DNA of 14,774 nucleotides from JBHGBB01 sp041946755 (GTDB lineage: Bacteria > UBP4 > UBA4092 > JAOAEQ01), in NCBI GenBank assembly GCA_041946755.1, contig JBHGBB010000083.1:1-14774 (forward strand). Reading direction: 5' to 3'. Made by a program: the position numbers and the translations under genes. A model generated the notes under the pieces. The model worked only from the letters and a program-made list of their open reading frames with translations, had not been told where the DNA came from and did not search any database. Each line of letters opens with the position of its first letter. Position 1 is the first letter of the stretch. Positions 1 to 7,130 of the stretch are shown in pieces.

Positions 1-47
1 ATTCGACCAGCCGCTTCGCTAACCGAATCCATTTTCCCGAAAGAGTA

Positions 48-124
48 TGGTACGCCCAGCTGGAGTTGAACCAGCAGCCTTTAGCTCCGGAGGCTAACGC
101 TCTATCCAGTTGAGCTATGGGCGC
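48..124 (-). tRNA. tRNA-Arg, anticodon CCG, CCA encoded
   Basis: Read on the minus strand, the sequence folds as a complete cloverleaf. It has a 7-bp acceptor stem (GCGCCCA with TGGGCGT, one G-U pair), a D arm GCTC/GAGC, an anticodon stem TTAGC/GCTAA around the loop CTCCGGA, a five-base variable region, and a T arm GCTGG/CCAGC with a seven-base loop TTCAACT. Discriminator A and CCA follow directly. The anticodon, at plus-strand positions 88-90, reads CCG and decodes the arginine codon CGG. A plausible promoter lies a few bases upstream. No second tRNA is visible beside it. Confidence 0.96.
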
Positions 125-134
125 ACATCCTAGA

Positions 135-164
135 ATTAGAGCTTTTATTTTATCATTAACTCAA
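135..164 (-). promoter_or_regulatory. Candidate sigma70-type promoter for tRNA-Arg
   Basis: On the minus strand there is a TTGAGT -35 box (159-164), an 18-base spacer and a TCTAAT -10 box (135-140). A transcript starting about seven bases later would begin near 128, just before the mature tRNA 5' end at 124. The boxes match consensus at four of six and five of six bases. The call rests on the match and its position only. Confidence 0.42.
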
Positions 165-242
165 AGATGCTGCAACCTAGCGAACCCAATTTATCCGAGA
201 TATTTCATATTCCTAAACCCATTTAATAAAATCATTTTTTGC

Positions 243-272
243 TTGACCAAAGGTAAAATACAGCGATACAAT
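243..272 (+). promoter_or_regulatory. Candidate sigma70-type promoter for the first ankyrin gene
   Basis: TTGACC (243-248) and TACAAT (267-272) are separated by 18 bases, each box matching consensus at five of six positions. Transcription would start near 279, leaving a leader of about 30 bases before the ATG at 311. That leader has no visible Shine-Dalgarno motif. A second -10-like sequence, GATAAT at 299-304, lies closer to the start codon. Confidence 0.5.
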
Positions 273-310
273 ATCATTACCATTGTAATTAACTATTCGA
301 TAATTTATCT

Positions 311-1432
311 ATGGTTATTCTAGGAATTATTATTATCTGTATCGGAGTACTGGGGCTCGTAGCTGGGTTACTTTGGACTCTAATTAATTCGTTTCGAAGC
401 GGTATTATTTGGGGAATAATTGTTTTATTCGTTCCAGGCGGTCCGCTTGTTTGGCTCGTTACCCATTGGGAAGATGGGAAACTTCCTTTTTTAACCTATT
501 TGGGTGGAGTATTTGTTTTTGTGCTAGGCATCTTCGTTATGGCAATGGGGGGACCATCATCGAGAACAACAAAACCAGTGATCATTACTCAAGATACAAC
601 GGCATCCGCACCGGCTATCCCTAGTGACCAAGACCTTATCGCTGCGGTCGAGAAAAACGATACTACTAAAGCAATAAAACTGCTCAATCAAGGTGCTTAT
701 GTCAATGCGAAAAATCAATCCGGAGCAACCGCATTGTATCTGGCCACACAAAATGGTAACACTGAATTGGTAAGAGCATTACTCGATAAACGAGCTGATG
801 TAAATTTAACGAATAATTATGGATTGACCGCTCTATTTCCGGCAGCGCAAAAAGGGAAAACCGATATTGTCCGTTTACTGATTGAAAAAGGAATTAATAT
901 TAATGCTAAAACTGAAACCGGATTAACTGCTTTAATGGTCGCGGTGAGTAATGGTCGAAAAGATTCTACCCGGGCGCTTATTGAAGGTGGCGCCGATGTG
1001 AATGCGAAGACAAATGACGATCAGACCGTCTTATCTATGGCAAAACGCTCGGAAATAGTCGATATGTTAAGAATCGCCGGTGCAAGTGGTCCGGTGATAC
1101 CAGATCAGATGGTAGCACGTACCAAGCTGCAAGAGATGGGAATTACCTATAATAAAATCTCTTTTCTTAACTGCGCACGAGACGGTAAATTAGAAGCGAT
1201 AAAATATTTTTTAGATGCCGGGATTAATCCGAATACTGCGAATAAAGATGGTGTTACCCCATTAATGTATGTCATCTATCATGGAGATACAAAAATCGTA
1301 GATCTGATGATTCAGAAAGGTGCAGATGTTAATGCGAAAACGGTGAATGGGAAAACCGCATTAATGATTGCTACCGAAAACAACAAACCAAATATCGTTG
1401 CCATACTTAAAGCTGCCGGTGCAGCAGAATAA
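311..1432 (+). CDS. Membrane-anchored ankyrin-repeat protein
   Basis: The 373-residue product has three hydrophobic segments at the N terminus (about residues 3-26, 31-51 and 61-79), then a short Ser/Thr/Ala-rich linker and ankyrin repeats from about residue 105 to the end. Typical repeat signatures are G-TAL--A---G, A--LL--GADVNAK and DG-TPLM. Repeats cover about 105-260. A distinct module at about 270-305 (LQEMGITY, then FLDAGINPNT) follows, and two more repeats close the protein. That module recurs in the second ankyrin protein at the right end of the window, so this gene may be a fusion of two such units. Ankyrin repeats bind protein partners; the partner is unknown. No ribosome binding site is visible, and the start was chosen because the hydrophobic N terminus begins directly there. 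The neighbours do not indicate a pathway. Confidence 0.85.
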   Translation: MVILGIIIICIGVLGLVAGLLWTLINSFRSGIIWGIIVLFVPGGPLVWLVTHWEDGKLPFLTYLGGVFVFVLGIFVMAMGGPSSRTTKPVIITQDTTASAPAIPSDQDLIAAVEKNDTTKAIKLLNQGAYVNAKNQSGATALYLATQNGNTELVRALLDKRADVNLTNNYGLTALFPAAQKGKTDIVRLLIEKGININAKTETGLTALMVAVSNGRKDSTRALIEGGADVNAKTNDDQTVLSMAKRSEIVDMLRIAGASGPVIPDQMVARTKLQEMGITYNKISFLNCARDGKLEAIKYFLDAGINPNTANKDGVTPLMYVIYHGDTKIVDLMIQKGADVNAKTVNGKTALMIATENNKPNIVAILKAAGAAE

Positions 1433-1716
1433 GTCGCGAATTCTTATACACTATTCCGGGAATTATTCTCCATATTAGTCGCTAGCCAACACTTTATTCT
1501 TTCCCCGATACTACTCAGGTACACTTTTGTATTCCTCTAGCGCAGAATCGAACCTTATCTTCCGATATGCTCTATTCTGCTATTCGTCAATACCCTCAAG
1601 TTATGCTTGATTTTGCTTAATCCTACCTAATTCTGCATCTGAAACTCGTGGGGTTAATCATCAGGCATAAATCATGCTATATATTAGATGGGGAGTAAGT
1701 TAAGGAGTTCAAGTAC
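1433..1716. other. Intergenic stretch of 284 bases
   Basis: No convincing ORF, RNA gene or strong terminator hairpin is visible after the ankyrin stop codon. The last 40 bases hold the likely promoter and ribosome binding site of the following small gene. The rest is AT-rich and featureless to my reading. Confidence 0.5.
1675..1707 (+). promoter_or_regulatory. Extended -10 and ribosome binding site of the small gene
   Basis: TGC followed by TATATA (1675-1683) resembles an extended -10 element; there is no good -35 box. AAGGAG at 1702-1707 lies nine bases before the ATG at 1717 and is a strong Shine-Dalgarno sequence. This site is the main reason to accept the small ORF as a real gene. Confidence 0.45.
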
Positions 1717-1992
1717 ATGCCTAACGAGATCAATCTAGCTTTCCTTGACCCAACATCCAATTCTGAAATGCAATTTCCGAATGAAGAGAAACTTCAATTG
1801 AAACCGATGAAACCTGCTAATAGATTAAACAGTTTGTTTTCCCATGAAGATATTATCTCCCCGGTTTCTGATGTCGCTAAACAAGCACGAATAGAACTAG
1901 AAAACGAATATAAACATTCAGTATCTAAATCCAAAACCGTAGTTAATGCTACCAATCTATTTAGTTTTAATCGTTCACGGTTACCACGATAA
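1717..1992 (+). CDS. Small hypothetical protein, 91 residues
   Basis: I do not recognise this protein. It is polar, with no signal peptide, membrane segment or cysteines. The N-terminal third is acidic to neutral (about residues 1-25), the middle has a short helix-prone stretch rich in Glu, Lys and Ala (about 53-70), and the end is basic (NRSRLPR). The composition suggests a partly disordered cytoplasmic protein. A strong AAGGAG ribosome binding site nine bases upstream of the ATG supports expression. It stands alone, convergent with the ComB-family gene, with a GC-rich imperfect hairpin between the two stop codons. No function is assigned. Confidence 0.6.
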   Translation: MPNEINLAFLDPTSNSEMQFPNEEKLQLKPMKPANRLNSLFSHEDIISPVSDVAKQARIELENEYKHSVSKSKTVVNATNLFSFNRSRLPR

Positions 1993-2052
1993 CTATCATA
2001 TAGTTATGGGAGAGGAAGCGGACTGCTTTATTCCACTTCTCCTCCTCCCCAT
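1991..2052. terminator. Possible terminator region between convergent genes
   Basis: Two inverted repeats follow the small gene. A perfect 6-bp pair AACTAT/ATAGTT with a 3-base loop (1991-2005) overlaps its stop codon. A longer purine/pyrimidine hairpin (2006-2052) pairs the GGGAGAGGAAG side with the CTTCTCC side through small bulges. Neither is followed by a clear T run. Lying between two convergent stop codons, the region could end transcription from both sides, but this is inferred from shape and position. Confidence 0.3.
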
Positions 2053-2070
2053 ACAATCTAGTTTATCGCC

Positions 2071-2787
2071 TTAAATGGTGATTACACCAGAAGTGAATCT
2101 GGGAATAAGGTGGAGAGTATCGATTTGGGCACAGTAATCTAAATCTTGGGTATATCCAAGAGAAGCCAGATAAATCCCATGCTCGCAATTACCAAGCATC
2201 TCCCGAATGTTTGACCGATAAATGGTATACAGGATCTGAGCAACTCTTGCAGCATCGGTTATGGCATATGTTTCATCAGCATTCAATCTCTCAACAATCG
2301 CTCCGGCACAAACCGCATCTTCTAGCGAAAATCGGCCTTCCTTCCCGGAAGTAATAATCTGAATATCTTTATCGGCCTGTTGTACCACCTCGGAGACAGC
2401 ACTGAGATTTAAAAAACTACCGATATATAAAACACTAGCCGTCTGGGCGGAATAGCAAGCTTTCGTCCCATTGGTTGTTGACATAATCAGCGTTTTATCT
2501 TTAATATTCTCTACCGTATACTCGAGTGGTGAATTCCCTAAATCGAATCCGGGAATCTTATTCCCTTCTCGTTCTCCGCACAGTAACCATTCTCCAGGAT
2601 TGAGTTTCCGGGCCATATCTTTCGCATCTTCCGGTTCGATAACCGGAATAATCTGTTTCGCACCATTTGATAATGCGGTTAGCATGGTCGAACTTGCCCG
2701 GAGCACATCGATTACGATAGCTGCCGAGTCGCTGATAAGCTGATGATTTACCGTATTGGGTAGCAGCGCTACATCAATAGTTTTCAT
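2071..2787 (-). CDS. comB: ComB-family 2-phosphosulfolactate phosphatase
   Basis: The 238-residue length and motifs match the ComB family, Mg-dependent phosphatases that convert (2R)-2-phospho-3-sulfolactate to (2R)-3-sulfolactate (EC 3.1.3.71). In methanogens this is a step of coenzyme M synthesis. Visible family motifs are VIDVLRASSTM (residues 25-35), CGEREGNKIPGFDLGNSP (70-87), STTNGT (103-108) and SLEDAVCAG (154-162). No signal peptide or membrane segment is present, so it should be cytoplasmic. No other coenzyme M or sulfolactate gene is visible in the window. Bacterial homologs are often encoded alone, and their true substrate is frequently unknown. Upstream on the minus strand there is only a weak promoter (TTGAGT at 2832-2837, TAATAA at 2808-2813) and no clear ribosome binding site. 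The family call is firm; the substrate is inferred. Confidence 0.93.
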   Translation of the reverse strand: MKTIDVALLPNTVNHQLISDSAAIVIDVLRASSTMLTALSNGAKQIIPVIEPEDAKDMARKLNPGEWLLCGEREGNKIPGFDLGNSPLEYTVENIKDKTLIMSTTNGTKACYSAQTASVLYIGSFLNLSAVSEVVQQADKDIQIITSGKEGRFSLEDAVCAGAIVERLNADETYAITDAARVAQILYTIYRSNIREMLGNCEHGIYLASLGYTQDLDYCAQIDTLHLIPRFTSGVITI

Positions 2788-2972
2788 ATTACTTCATCTA
2801 ATCTGATTTATTATTTTAGCTCATTAATCTTACTCAATTTTATTCCTATCCTGCAACCTACTTGCACGAAGCTGAAGGTTTATTTTTACTAAGAAATACA
2901 TTTACCGCTGAATTAACTTAGCTTTAGTATATATCTTTGCCTGATTTTGTTGGCTGAGATTGGTATTTAACA

Positions 2973-3002
2973 TTGCTTTCCTAATCTTATTTATTCTATA
3001 CT
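2973..3002 (+). promoter_or_regulatory. Candidate promoter for the amidase gene
   Basis: TATACT (2997-3002) is a good -10 box. TTGCTT (2973-2978), 18 bases upstream, is a weak -35 match at three of six positions. Transcription from about 3009 would give a 40-base leader carrying the AGGAGGA ribosome binding site at 3033-3039. The divergent comB gene shares this 261-base intergenic region. Confidence 0.33.
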
Positions 3003-3048
3003 TACTTTATCGATACATTCGGACTATGCTATAGGAGGAATAGAAACC

Positions 3049-5016
3049 ATGAAGACAAAAATGCTTTTTATTGTAGGAAGTGTTATCGGACTATTAATAA
3101 TGCCAATGTTATCTTCCGCTCAGGAGAAACCAAAAATGAAAAAGACCGGCCCGAAACTTACGGTACAAATCCCTTCTTCCGACCAATGGATCGAACGAAA
3201 AATCACGCCGACCAAACAAGTACCGATCGATACCAATAAATGGGGTGCGCTATATCTACCGACCTACGAAACGATTACTACCGGCAAAACCGAAACCGAG
3301 CAATACCATCAGATGACCAGAACCGGGTATCCGCGAACCCGAGTAGCGGCATGTACCCTTCCCGGTGCTAAAGCGTTTATTAACGGAAAAGCAGTTAAGG
3401 TATATTCAACCGGTGCGTTTATCGGGATGGTAGATTTAGCTTATGGTGAAAATACGATTGAAATAATCGCTGAAGATTCTACCGGTAGAACGGTTAAAAC
3501 CTTCCTCGTCGAACGAACGCAACCGATTAAAAGCTCACCAGTTACACCGCTAACCATCGAGTCGACTGCAATGATAGCTCCAAATGAAGATTTGGTGCTG
3601 CAACGGGGTGAAGAGATTTTCGTCCGTTTCAAAGGGTCGCCGGGAGGGAAAGCATCATTTTATTTCGGTGAGGGTATGCAAGAATATCCGATGCGTGAAC
3701 TTGATACTACTACTACCGGCAGCATGGCTGGAGTTGCCGGAATTTATGTCGGTAGCTATATTATCCAGCCGACTGATAGTTTTAATAATACTGCAATTAA
3801 ATTTAAATTAACCTCTGTGATTAATGAAAAATACGATTCATCGCAGAGTATTGAGTATACCGCTCCCGGACTGATTACTGTTGATGCTAGTCCAATACCA
3901 ACCATCGCCCGATTAACAACAGATTACAAAACGGTTTATACCGATCCGGATGGATTCACTAAATTATTTCCACTGGCGGTTGAAGGTATAAAACTCCAAC
4001 TTGTTGGACGAAAAGGAGAGATGATTAAGGTTCGGTTATCGCCCACTGAAGTAGGCTGGATTGACCCGGATGATGTCGAAATTCTTCCAGCAGGGACACC
4101 GATCCCAACCGCAACTGTCGGCTCAATTAGTTTCTCTACTTCTGATAGATGGTCGAAAATAAAAATCAGTATATCGGATAGATTACCTTATCGGGTTGAC
4201 CAATATCTTAATCCTTCAATTCTTGAATTAACTATTTATGGCGCCGCTTCCCGATTAAGCTGGATTACCGAAAATTACTATGACCCGATGATTAAAAACC
4301 TGCAGTGGAAACAAATTGGAGAACAAACCTTGAAACTCCGAGTAGAACTTAATAATGAACAGCAATGGGGTTGGGATATAGGTTATGAAGGAAACACGCT
4401 GGTTTGGAGCATCAAGCAACCGGCGAAACTAGCTGCACCGCCGAATTCGCCGGTTAAAGGGCTAAAGTTTGTGCTCGATCCCGGTCATGGGGGTAAGGAA
4501 TATGGTGCGGTCGGTGCTGCCGGTATCCGGGAGAAAAATGTTAATCTCGGGTATGTAACCGATTTAGCGAATCTGTTGCGCGAAGCAGGGGCTACTGTAG
4601 TTTTAACTCATGGCGAAATGGCGGAAGATTCGTCGATGCGGATTCTTGACCGGATGAAAGTCGCGATAGATGAACAAGCGGATATTTATCTGGTTTGCCA
4701 TAATAATGCTGTTGGCGGAAATGCCGATCCGGAAGTTATCCGCGGTACCAGTGCCTATTACCATCAGCCGCAAGCGTTAGCGCTCGGTCAGGCAATATAT
4801 CAACGATTGCTCAATGAACTCGGGTATCCCGGATTCGGATTCGTTTATTTCGATGCGGCAGCAGTAAGAACCCACCAGGCGATAACCGCATTGGTGGAAG
4901 GATTGTTTATGTCGAATCCAGAAGAGGAAGCGGCGTTAGCTACCCCAGAAATGCAGCAGAAATTAGCGACTGCTATCTTCCATGGAGTTGAAGATTTCTT
5001 AGCAAAGCAGCGATAA
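3049..5016 (+). CDS. Secreted N-acetylmuramoyl-L-alanine amidase (Amidase_3), multidomain
   Basis: This 655-residue exported protein should cleave the bond between N-acetylmuramic acid and L-alanine in peptidoglycan. A signal peptide occupies residues 1-24 (KTK, hydrophobic core, SSA cleavage region). Next come a PGAKAFINGK-type Ig-like domain (about 100-155), a second beta-rich region (about 165-270), an SH3-like segment ending GWIDPDDVEI (about 284-346), an AMIN-like beta domain (about 358-457) and the Amidase_3 domain (471-655). The zinc and catalytic residues are visible: H480 in DPGHGG, E495 in REKNVN, H551 in CHNNA and E617 in VEGLFMSNPEEE. The start is fixed by a strong AGGAGGA site nine bases upstream. 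It is longer than AmiC-type enzymes because of the extra beta domains. AMIN domains commonly localise amidases to the envelope or septum. It appears to be a single-gene unit. Confidence 0.93.
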   Translation: MKTKMLFIVGSVIGLLIMPMLSSAQEKPKMKKTGPKLTVQIPSSDQWIERKITPTKQVPIDTNKWGALYLPTYETITTGKTETEQYHQMTRTGYPRTRVAACTLPGAKAFINGKAVKVYSTGAFIGMVDLAYGENTIEIIAEDSTGRTVKTFLVERTQPIKSSPVTPLTIESTAMIAPNEDLVLQRGEEIFVRFKGSPGGKASFYFGEGMQEYPMRELDTTTTGSMAGVAGIYVGSYIIQPTDSFNNTAIKFKLTSVINEKYDSSQSIEYTAPGLITVDASPIPTIARLTTDYKTVYTDPDGFTKLFPLAVEGIKLQLVGRKGEMIKVRLSPTEVGWIDPDDVEILPAGTPIPTATVGSISFSTSDRWSKIKISISDRLPYRVDQYLNPSILELTIYGAASRLSWITENYYDPMIKNLQWKQIGEQTLKLRVELNNEQQWGWDIGYEGNTLVWSIKQPAKLAAPPNSPVKGLKFVLDPGHGGKEYGAVGAAGIREKNVNLGYVTDLANLLREAGATVVLTHGEMAEDSSMRILDRMKVAIDEQADIYLVCHNNAVGGNADPEVIRGTSAYYHQPQALALGQAIYQRLLNELGYPGFGFVYFDAAAVRTHQAITALVEGLFMSNPEEEAALATPEMQQKLATAIFHGVEDFLAKQR

Positions 5017-5063
5017 CTACAATATTATAAAACTACAGAGATCCGGAGCAATACAGGAAAAAA

Positions 5064-5102
5064 TTCTCTGTGCAGCCTTTATACCTCTGAGTCTCTGTGG
5101 TG
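5064..5102 (+). repeat. CTCTGTG/CTCTGAG-type dispersed repeat, copy 1
   Basis: The stretch contains TTCTCTGTG and then CTCTGAGTCTCTGTGGTG directly before the methyltransferase start. A related sequence, CTCTGAGTGTCTCAGCGGT, precedes the next gene at 5824. It resembles short CTCTGTG-rich intergenic repeats that I recall from several environmental bacterial genomes; that comparison is from memory. Confidence 0.45.
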
Positions 5103-5111
5103 TATTTTTTT

Positions 5112-5816
5112 ATGACCATACCGAAATGGCAATATGATGAGTTCCTACCGCCCGGAGTAGATTTTACTTCGGTTGAAGAAGTTCAGCAGTATGACGCGAT
5201 GCATCAGAAATTCCGGGATTATTCGAAAGCTAGCCAGATGATAATTCAGGCGCTCGGATTGAATTTGCGAAGTACCGTCATTGACATGGGTTCAGGCACC
5301 GGCGCGTTTACTTTATATGCAGCGAAACAATGCAACCAGATTTATGCGGTAGATATTTCTAAACCAATGCTGGAGTATTGCCAAAAGAAGGCAGAAACAG
5401 CCGGGGTATCGAATATCTCGTTTCATCATGGCGGATTGCTAACTTATGAACATCAAGCGGAACCAGTAGATGCGATGGTATGTGTTGCCGTTTTGCATCA
5501 TCTACCGGATTTCTGGAAACAAATCGGATTACAGCGAGCAGCGCAAATGATTAAACCTGGCGGTAAACTATTTCTATTCGATATTGTTTTCTCATCTAAA
5601 GAAGCACAGCTTTTTGAGAGCATCGACAAGATGATTCAAGCGTTTGAGCAGCAAGCCGGTGAACAGATGGCGAGAGAAGCGATTATCCATATCAAGAACG
5701 AATATAGTACCTACGATTGGATTATGGAAGGAATTCTAACCAAAAGCGGATTTAAGATCGATACCGCGCAATATAATCCCGGATTTCAAACAACCTATAT
5801 CTGTTCTAGAGTTTAA
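5112..5816 (+). CDS. SAM-dependent class I methyltransferase
   Basis: The 234-residue product has a Rossmann-type methyltransferase core. Motif I is VIDMGSGTGAF (about residues 56-66), the acidic residue that binds the SAM ribose is D81 in AVDIS, and a VLHHLPD motif (127-133) precedes the KPGGKLFLFD strand (148-157). This resembles the Methyltransf_11/25 group that includes UbiE-like enzymes; the substrate cannot be read from sequence. An N-terminal helical region (1-50) probably caps the active site. ATG 5112 is preferred over in-frame GTG codons at 5097 and 5100 because those lie inside the CTCTGTG repeat and would add only repeat-encoded residues. No Shine-Dalgarno motif is visible. The TIM-barrel gene follows 35 bases later on the same strand, so cotranscription is likely. 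Confidence 0.85.
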   Translation: MTIPKWQYDEFLPPGVDFTSVEEVQQYDAMHQKFRDYSKASQMIIQALGLNLRSTVIDMGSGTGAFTLYAAKQCNQIYAVDISKPMLEYCQKKAETAGVSNISFHHGGLLTYEHQAEPVDAMVCVAVLHHLPDFWKQIGLQRAAQMIKPGGKLFLFDIVFSSKEAQLFESIDKMIQAFEQQAGEQMAREAIIHIKNEYSTYDWIMEGILTKSGFKIDTAQYNPGFQTTYICSRV

Positions 5817-5823
5817 GAGAATT

Positions 5824-5843
5824 CTCTGAGTGTCTCAGCGGTT
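5824..5843 (+). repeat. CTCTGAG-type dispersed repeat, copy 2
   Basis: CTCTGAGTGTCTCAGCGGTT aligns with the copy before the methyltransferase (CTCTGAGTCTCTGTGGTG), with one extra base and a few mismatches. It occupies most of the short gap before the TIM-barrel gene. Both copies end just before a start codon. Confidence 0.4.
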
Positions 5844-5851
5844 TATTAATT

Positions 5852-6676
5852 ATGCCTTTACCTCAAATCAAACTCGGTAATATCTCAATCAGCAAACTTA
5901 TTCTTGGCGGGAATCCGTTCAGTGGATTTTCGCATCAGACTCCGGAAAAAGACTGGGAAATGAAATCCTATTATACCACCGCTCGGATTAAAGCAATGTT
6001 CCAGCAGGCGGAATCACTCGGAATCAATACTCACCTCGGCCGGGCTGACCATCATGTGATGCGGGTATTGCTCGAATATTGGAATGAAGGTGGAACCATC
6101 CAATGGATCGCCCAGACTTGCCCGGAAGTAGGGACCATCGATCGGGGAGTCCAGAACGCTATTAATGGGAAAGCAAAAGCCTGTTTTATTCATGGCGGTG
6201 AAATGGATTATCGGTTTGCTAATAAACAGTTGGATGAAGTACCGTTCACAATCAAAAAGATTCGAGAGGCGGGGATGCCAGCTGGTATCGCCGGCCATAA
6301 TCCGGCGGTATTCGAATGGGCGGAACAGCATTTAGATGTCGATTTCTATATGTGTTCCTATTATAACGCTGCGCATCGGGATGAACATAAAGAGCATATT
6401 TCCGGGATGCCGGAATGGTTCGATAATACCGACCGGGAGAAAATGGTTAAGCTGATTCGGCGGTTATCGAAACCGGTGATCCATTATAAAGTTCTCGCTG
6501 CCGGCAGGAATAAACCGGAAGAAGCGTTTAGATATGTCGCCCAACATCTACGTCTCCAGGATGCGGTGTGTGTCGGAGTGTATACGAAAGATAATCCGCA
6601 GATGCTTGAAGAAGATATACTATTACTTGGGAAATACTTAATAGAAATCAGAGGTCAGAAGTTAGAAGTCAGATAA
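5852..6676 (+). CDS. TIM-barrel protein, possibly aldo/keto-reductase-like
   Basis: The 274-residue soluble protein begins with ISKLILGGNPFSGFSH, a strand-and-loop pattern like the first beta strand of aldo/keto reductases and related (beta/alpha)8 barrels. Later strands are suggested by SLGINTHLGR, AKACFIHGG, MPAGIAGHNPA, DFYMCSYYN and KPVIHYKVLAAGR. The end, AVCVGVYTKDNPQMLEEDI, resembles the last barrel strand of that superfamily. I cannot see a secure Asp-Tyr-Lys-His catalytic tetrad, so a reductase activity is not claimed. The last eight or so residues (RGQKLEVR region) are encoded by the left arm of the inverted repeat around the downstream four-helix-bundle gene, so the native C terminus may have been replaced. 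No ribosome binding site is visible. It probably shares a transcript with the methyltransferase upstream. Confidence 0.65.
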   Translation: MPLPQIKLGNISISKLILGGNPFSGFSHQTPEKDWEMKSYYTTARIKAMFQQAESLGINTHLGRADHHVMRVLLEYWNEGGTIQWIAQTCPEVGTIDRGVQNAINGKAKACFIHGGEMDYRFANKQLDEVPFTIKKIREAGMPAGIAGHNPAVFEWAEQHLDVDFYMCSYYNAAHRDEHKEHISGMPEWFDNTDREKMVKLIRRLSKPVIHYKVLAAGRNKPEEAFRYVAQHLRLQDAVCVGVYTKDNPQMLEEDILLLGKYLIEIRGQKLEVR

Positions 6677-6718
6677 AGCTAAACTAGAAATCAAAAACCA
6701 GAAGCCAGAAAATAGAAG
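6649..6718 (+). repeat. Left arm of imperfect inverted repeat around the four-helix-bundle gene
   Basis: The arm contains AGAGGTCAGAAGTTAGAAGT and further on AAAAACCAGAAGCCAGAA. It matches the reverse complement of 7131-7203 over most of its length, with small gaps. It overlaps the end of the TIM-barrel gene, supplying its final codons and stop. The GAAGTCA units are themselves short tandem repeats. Confidence 0.75.
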
Positions 6719-6731
6719 ATATTTAAGTGAT

Positions 6732-7094
6732 TTAATAAGTTTTCCAGTGTTCAAATAAACCGGTTAGCATCCTACCAATTTCTTCATAACTTGCGATCAA
6801 GGTCTTATGTTTCTCTTTAGTAATATATTTACAGTCGTAAGCGAAATCTATCCAAACCTTGGTTTCTTCACAAGAACCAATTGCATCTATTAAGTGTTGT
6901 TTGAACACATTTTCATAATGCCTTTTTGCCCAACCTTCGGCAGTATTCGATGGAATAGATCGAGATGCTCTTAACAATTGGTCGGTTAACGAATATCGTT
7001 CTTCTTTAGGAAACTCTCTTGTCATCCAGAATAAATCTACGGATAAAGAATATGCCTTTTTATAAACCATAAGATCTTTGTATGATTTTATCAT
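6732..7094 (-). CDS. Four-helix-bundle protein, S23 / 23S rRNA intervening-sequence type
   Basis: The 120-residue product matches the S23/IVP four-helix-bundle family in length and in the ordered signatures SYKDLMVYKKAYSLS (residues 3-17), FPKEERYSLTDQLLRASRSI (29-48), NTAEGWAKR (50-58) and AIGSCEETKVWIDFA (71-85). Homologs are encoded by intervening sequences in 23S rRNA genes of Leptospira and others, and related bundles serve as accessory proteins (Avd) of diversity-generating retroelements. No reverse transcriptase or rRNA gene is visible here. An AGAGGA ribosome binding site (7101-7106) lies six bases before the ATG. The gene sits between long inverted repeats that fill the space between two convergent genes, recalling an IVS outside rRNA. 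Its molecular role is unknown. The family call is strong. Confidence 0.9.
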   Translation of the reverse strand: MIKSYKDLMVYKKAYSLSVDLFWMTREFPKEERYSLTDQLLRASRSIPSNTAEGWAKRHYENVFKQHLIDAIGSCEETKVWIDFAYDCKYITKEKHKTLIASYEEIGRMLTGLFEHWKTY

Positions 7095-7130
7095 TATTGG
7101 TCCTCTATTTATATCAATTTTGTTTTTCTT

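Noticed and set aside
1..28. Inverted repeat ATTCG/CGAAT after the tRNA
   Set aside because: The stem is interrupted by three consecutive mismatches and there is no T run, so a terminator is not supported.
117..323. 68-codon plus-strand ORF beginning inside the tRNA gene
   Set aside because: It starts in the tRNA 5' end, lies in AT-rich noncoding sequence with promoter boxes and overlaps the ankyrin start; it has no family features.
5097..5111. GTG starts for the methyltransferase at 5097 or 5100
   Set aside because: They fall within the CTCTGTG repeat and add only five residues; ATG 5112 is the simpler start.
6732..7094. Four-helix-bundle gene as the Avd protein of a diversity-generating retroelement
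   Set aside because: There is no reverse transcriptase, template repeat or variable target gene nearby; the IVS-like arrangement fits better.
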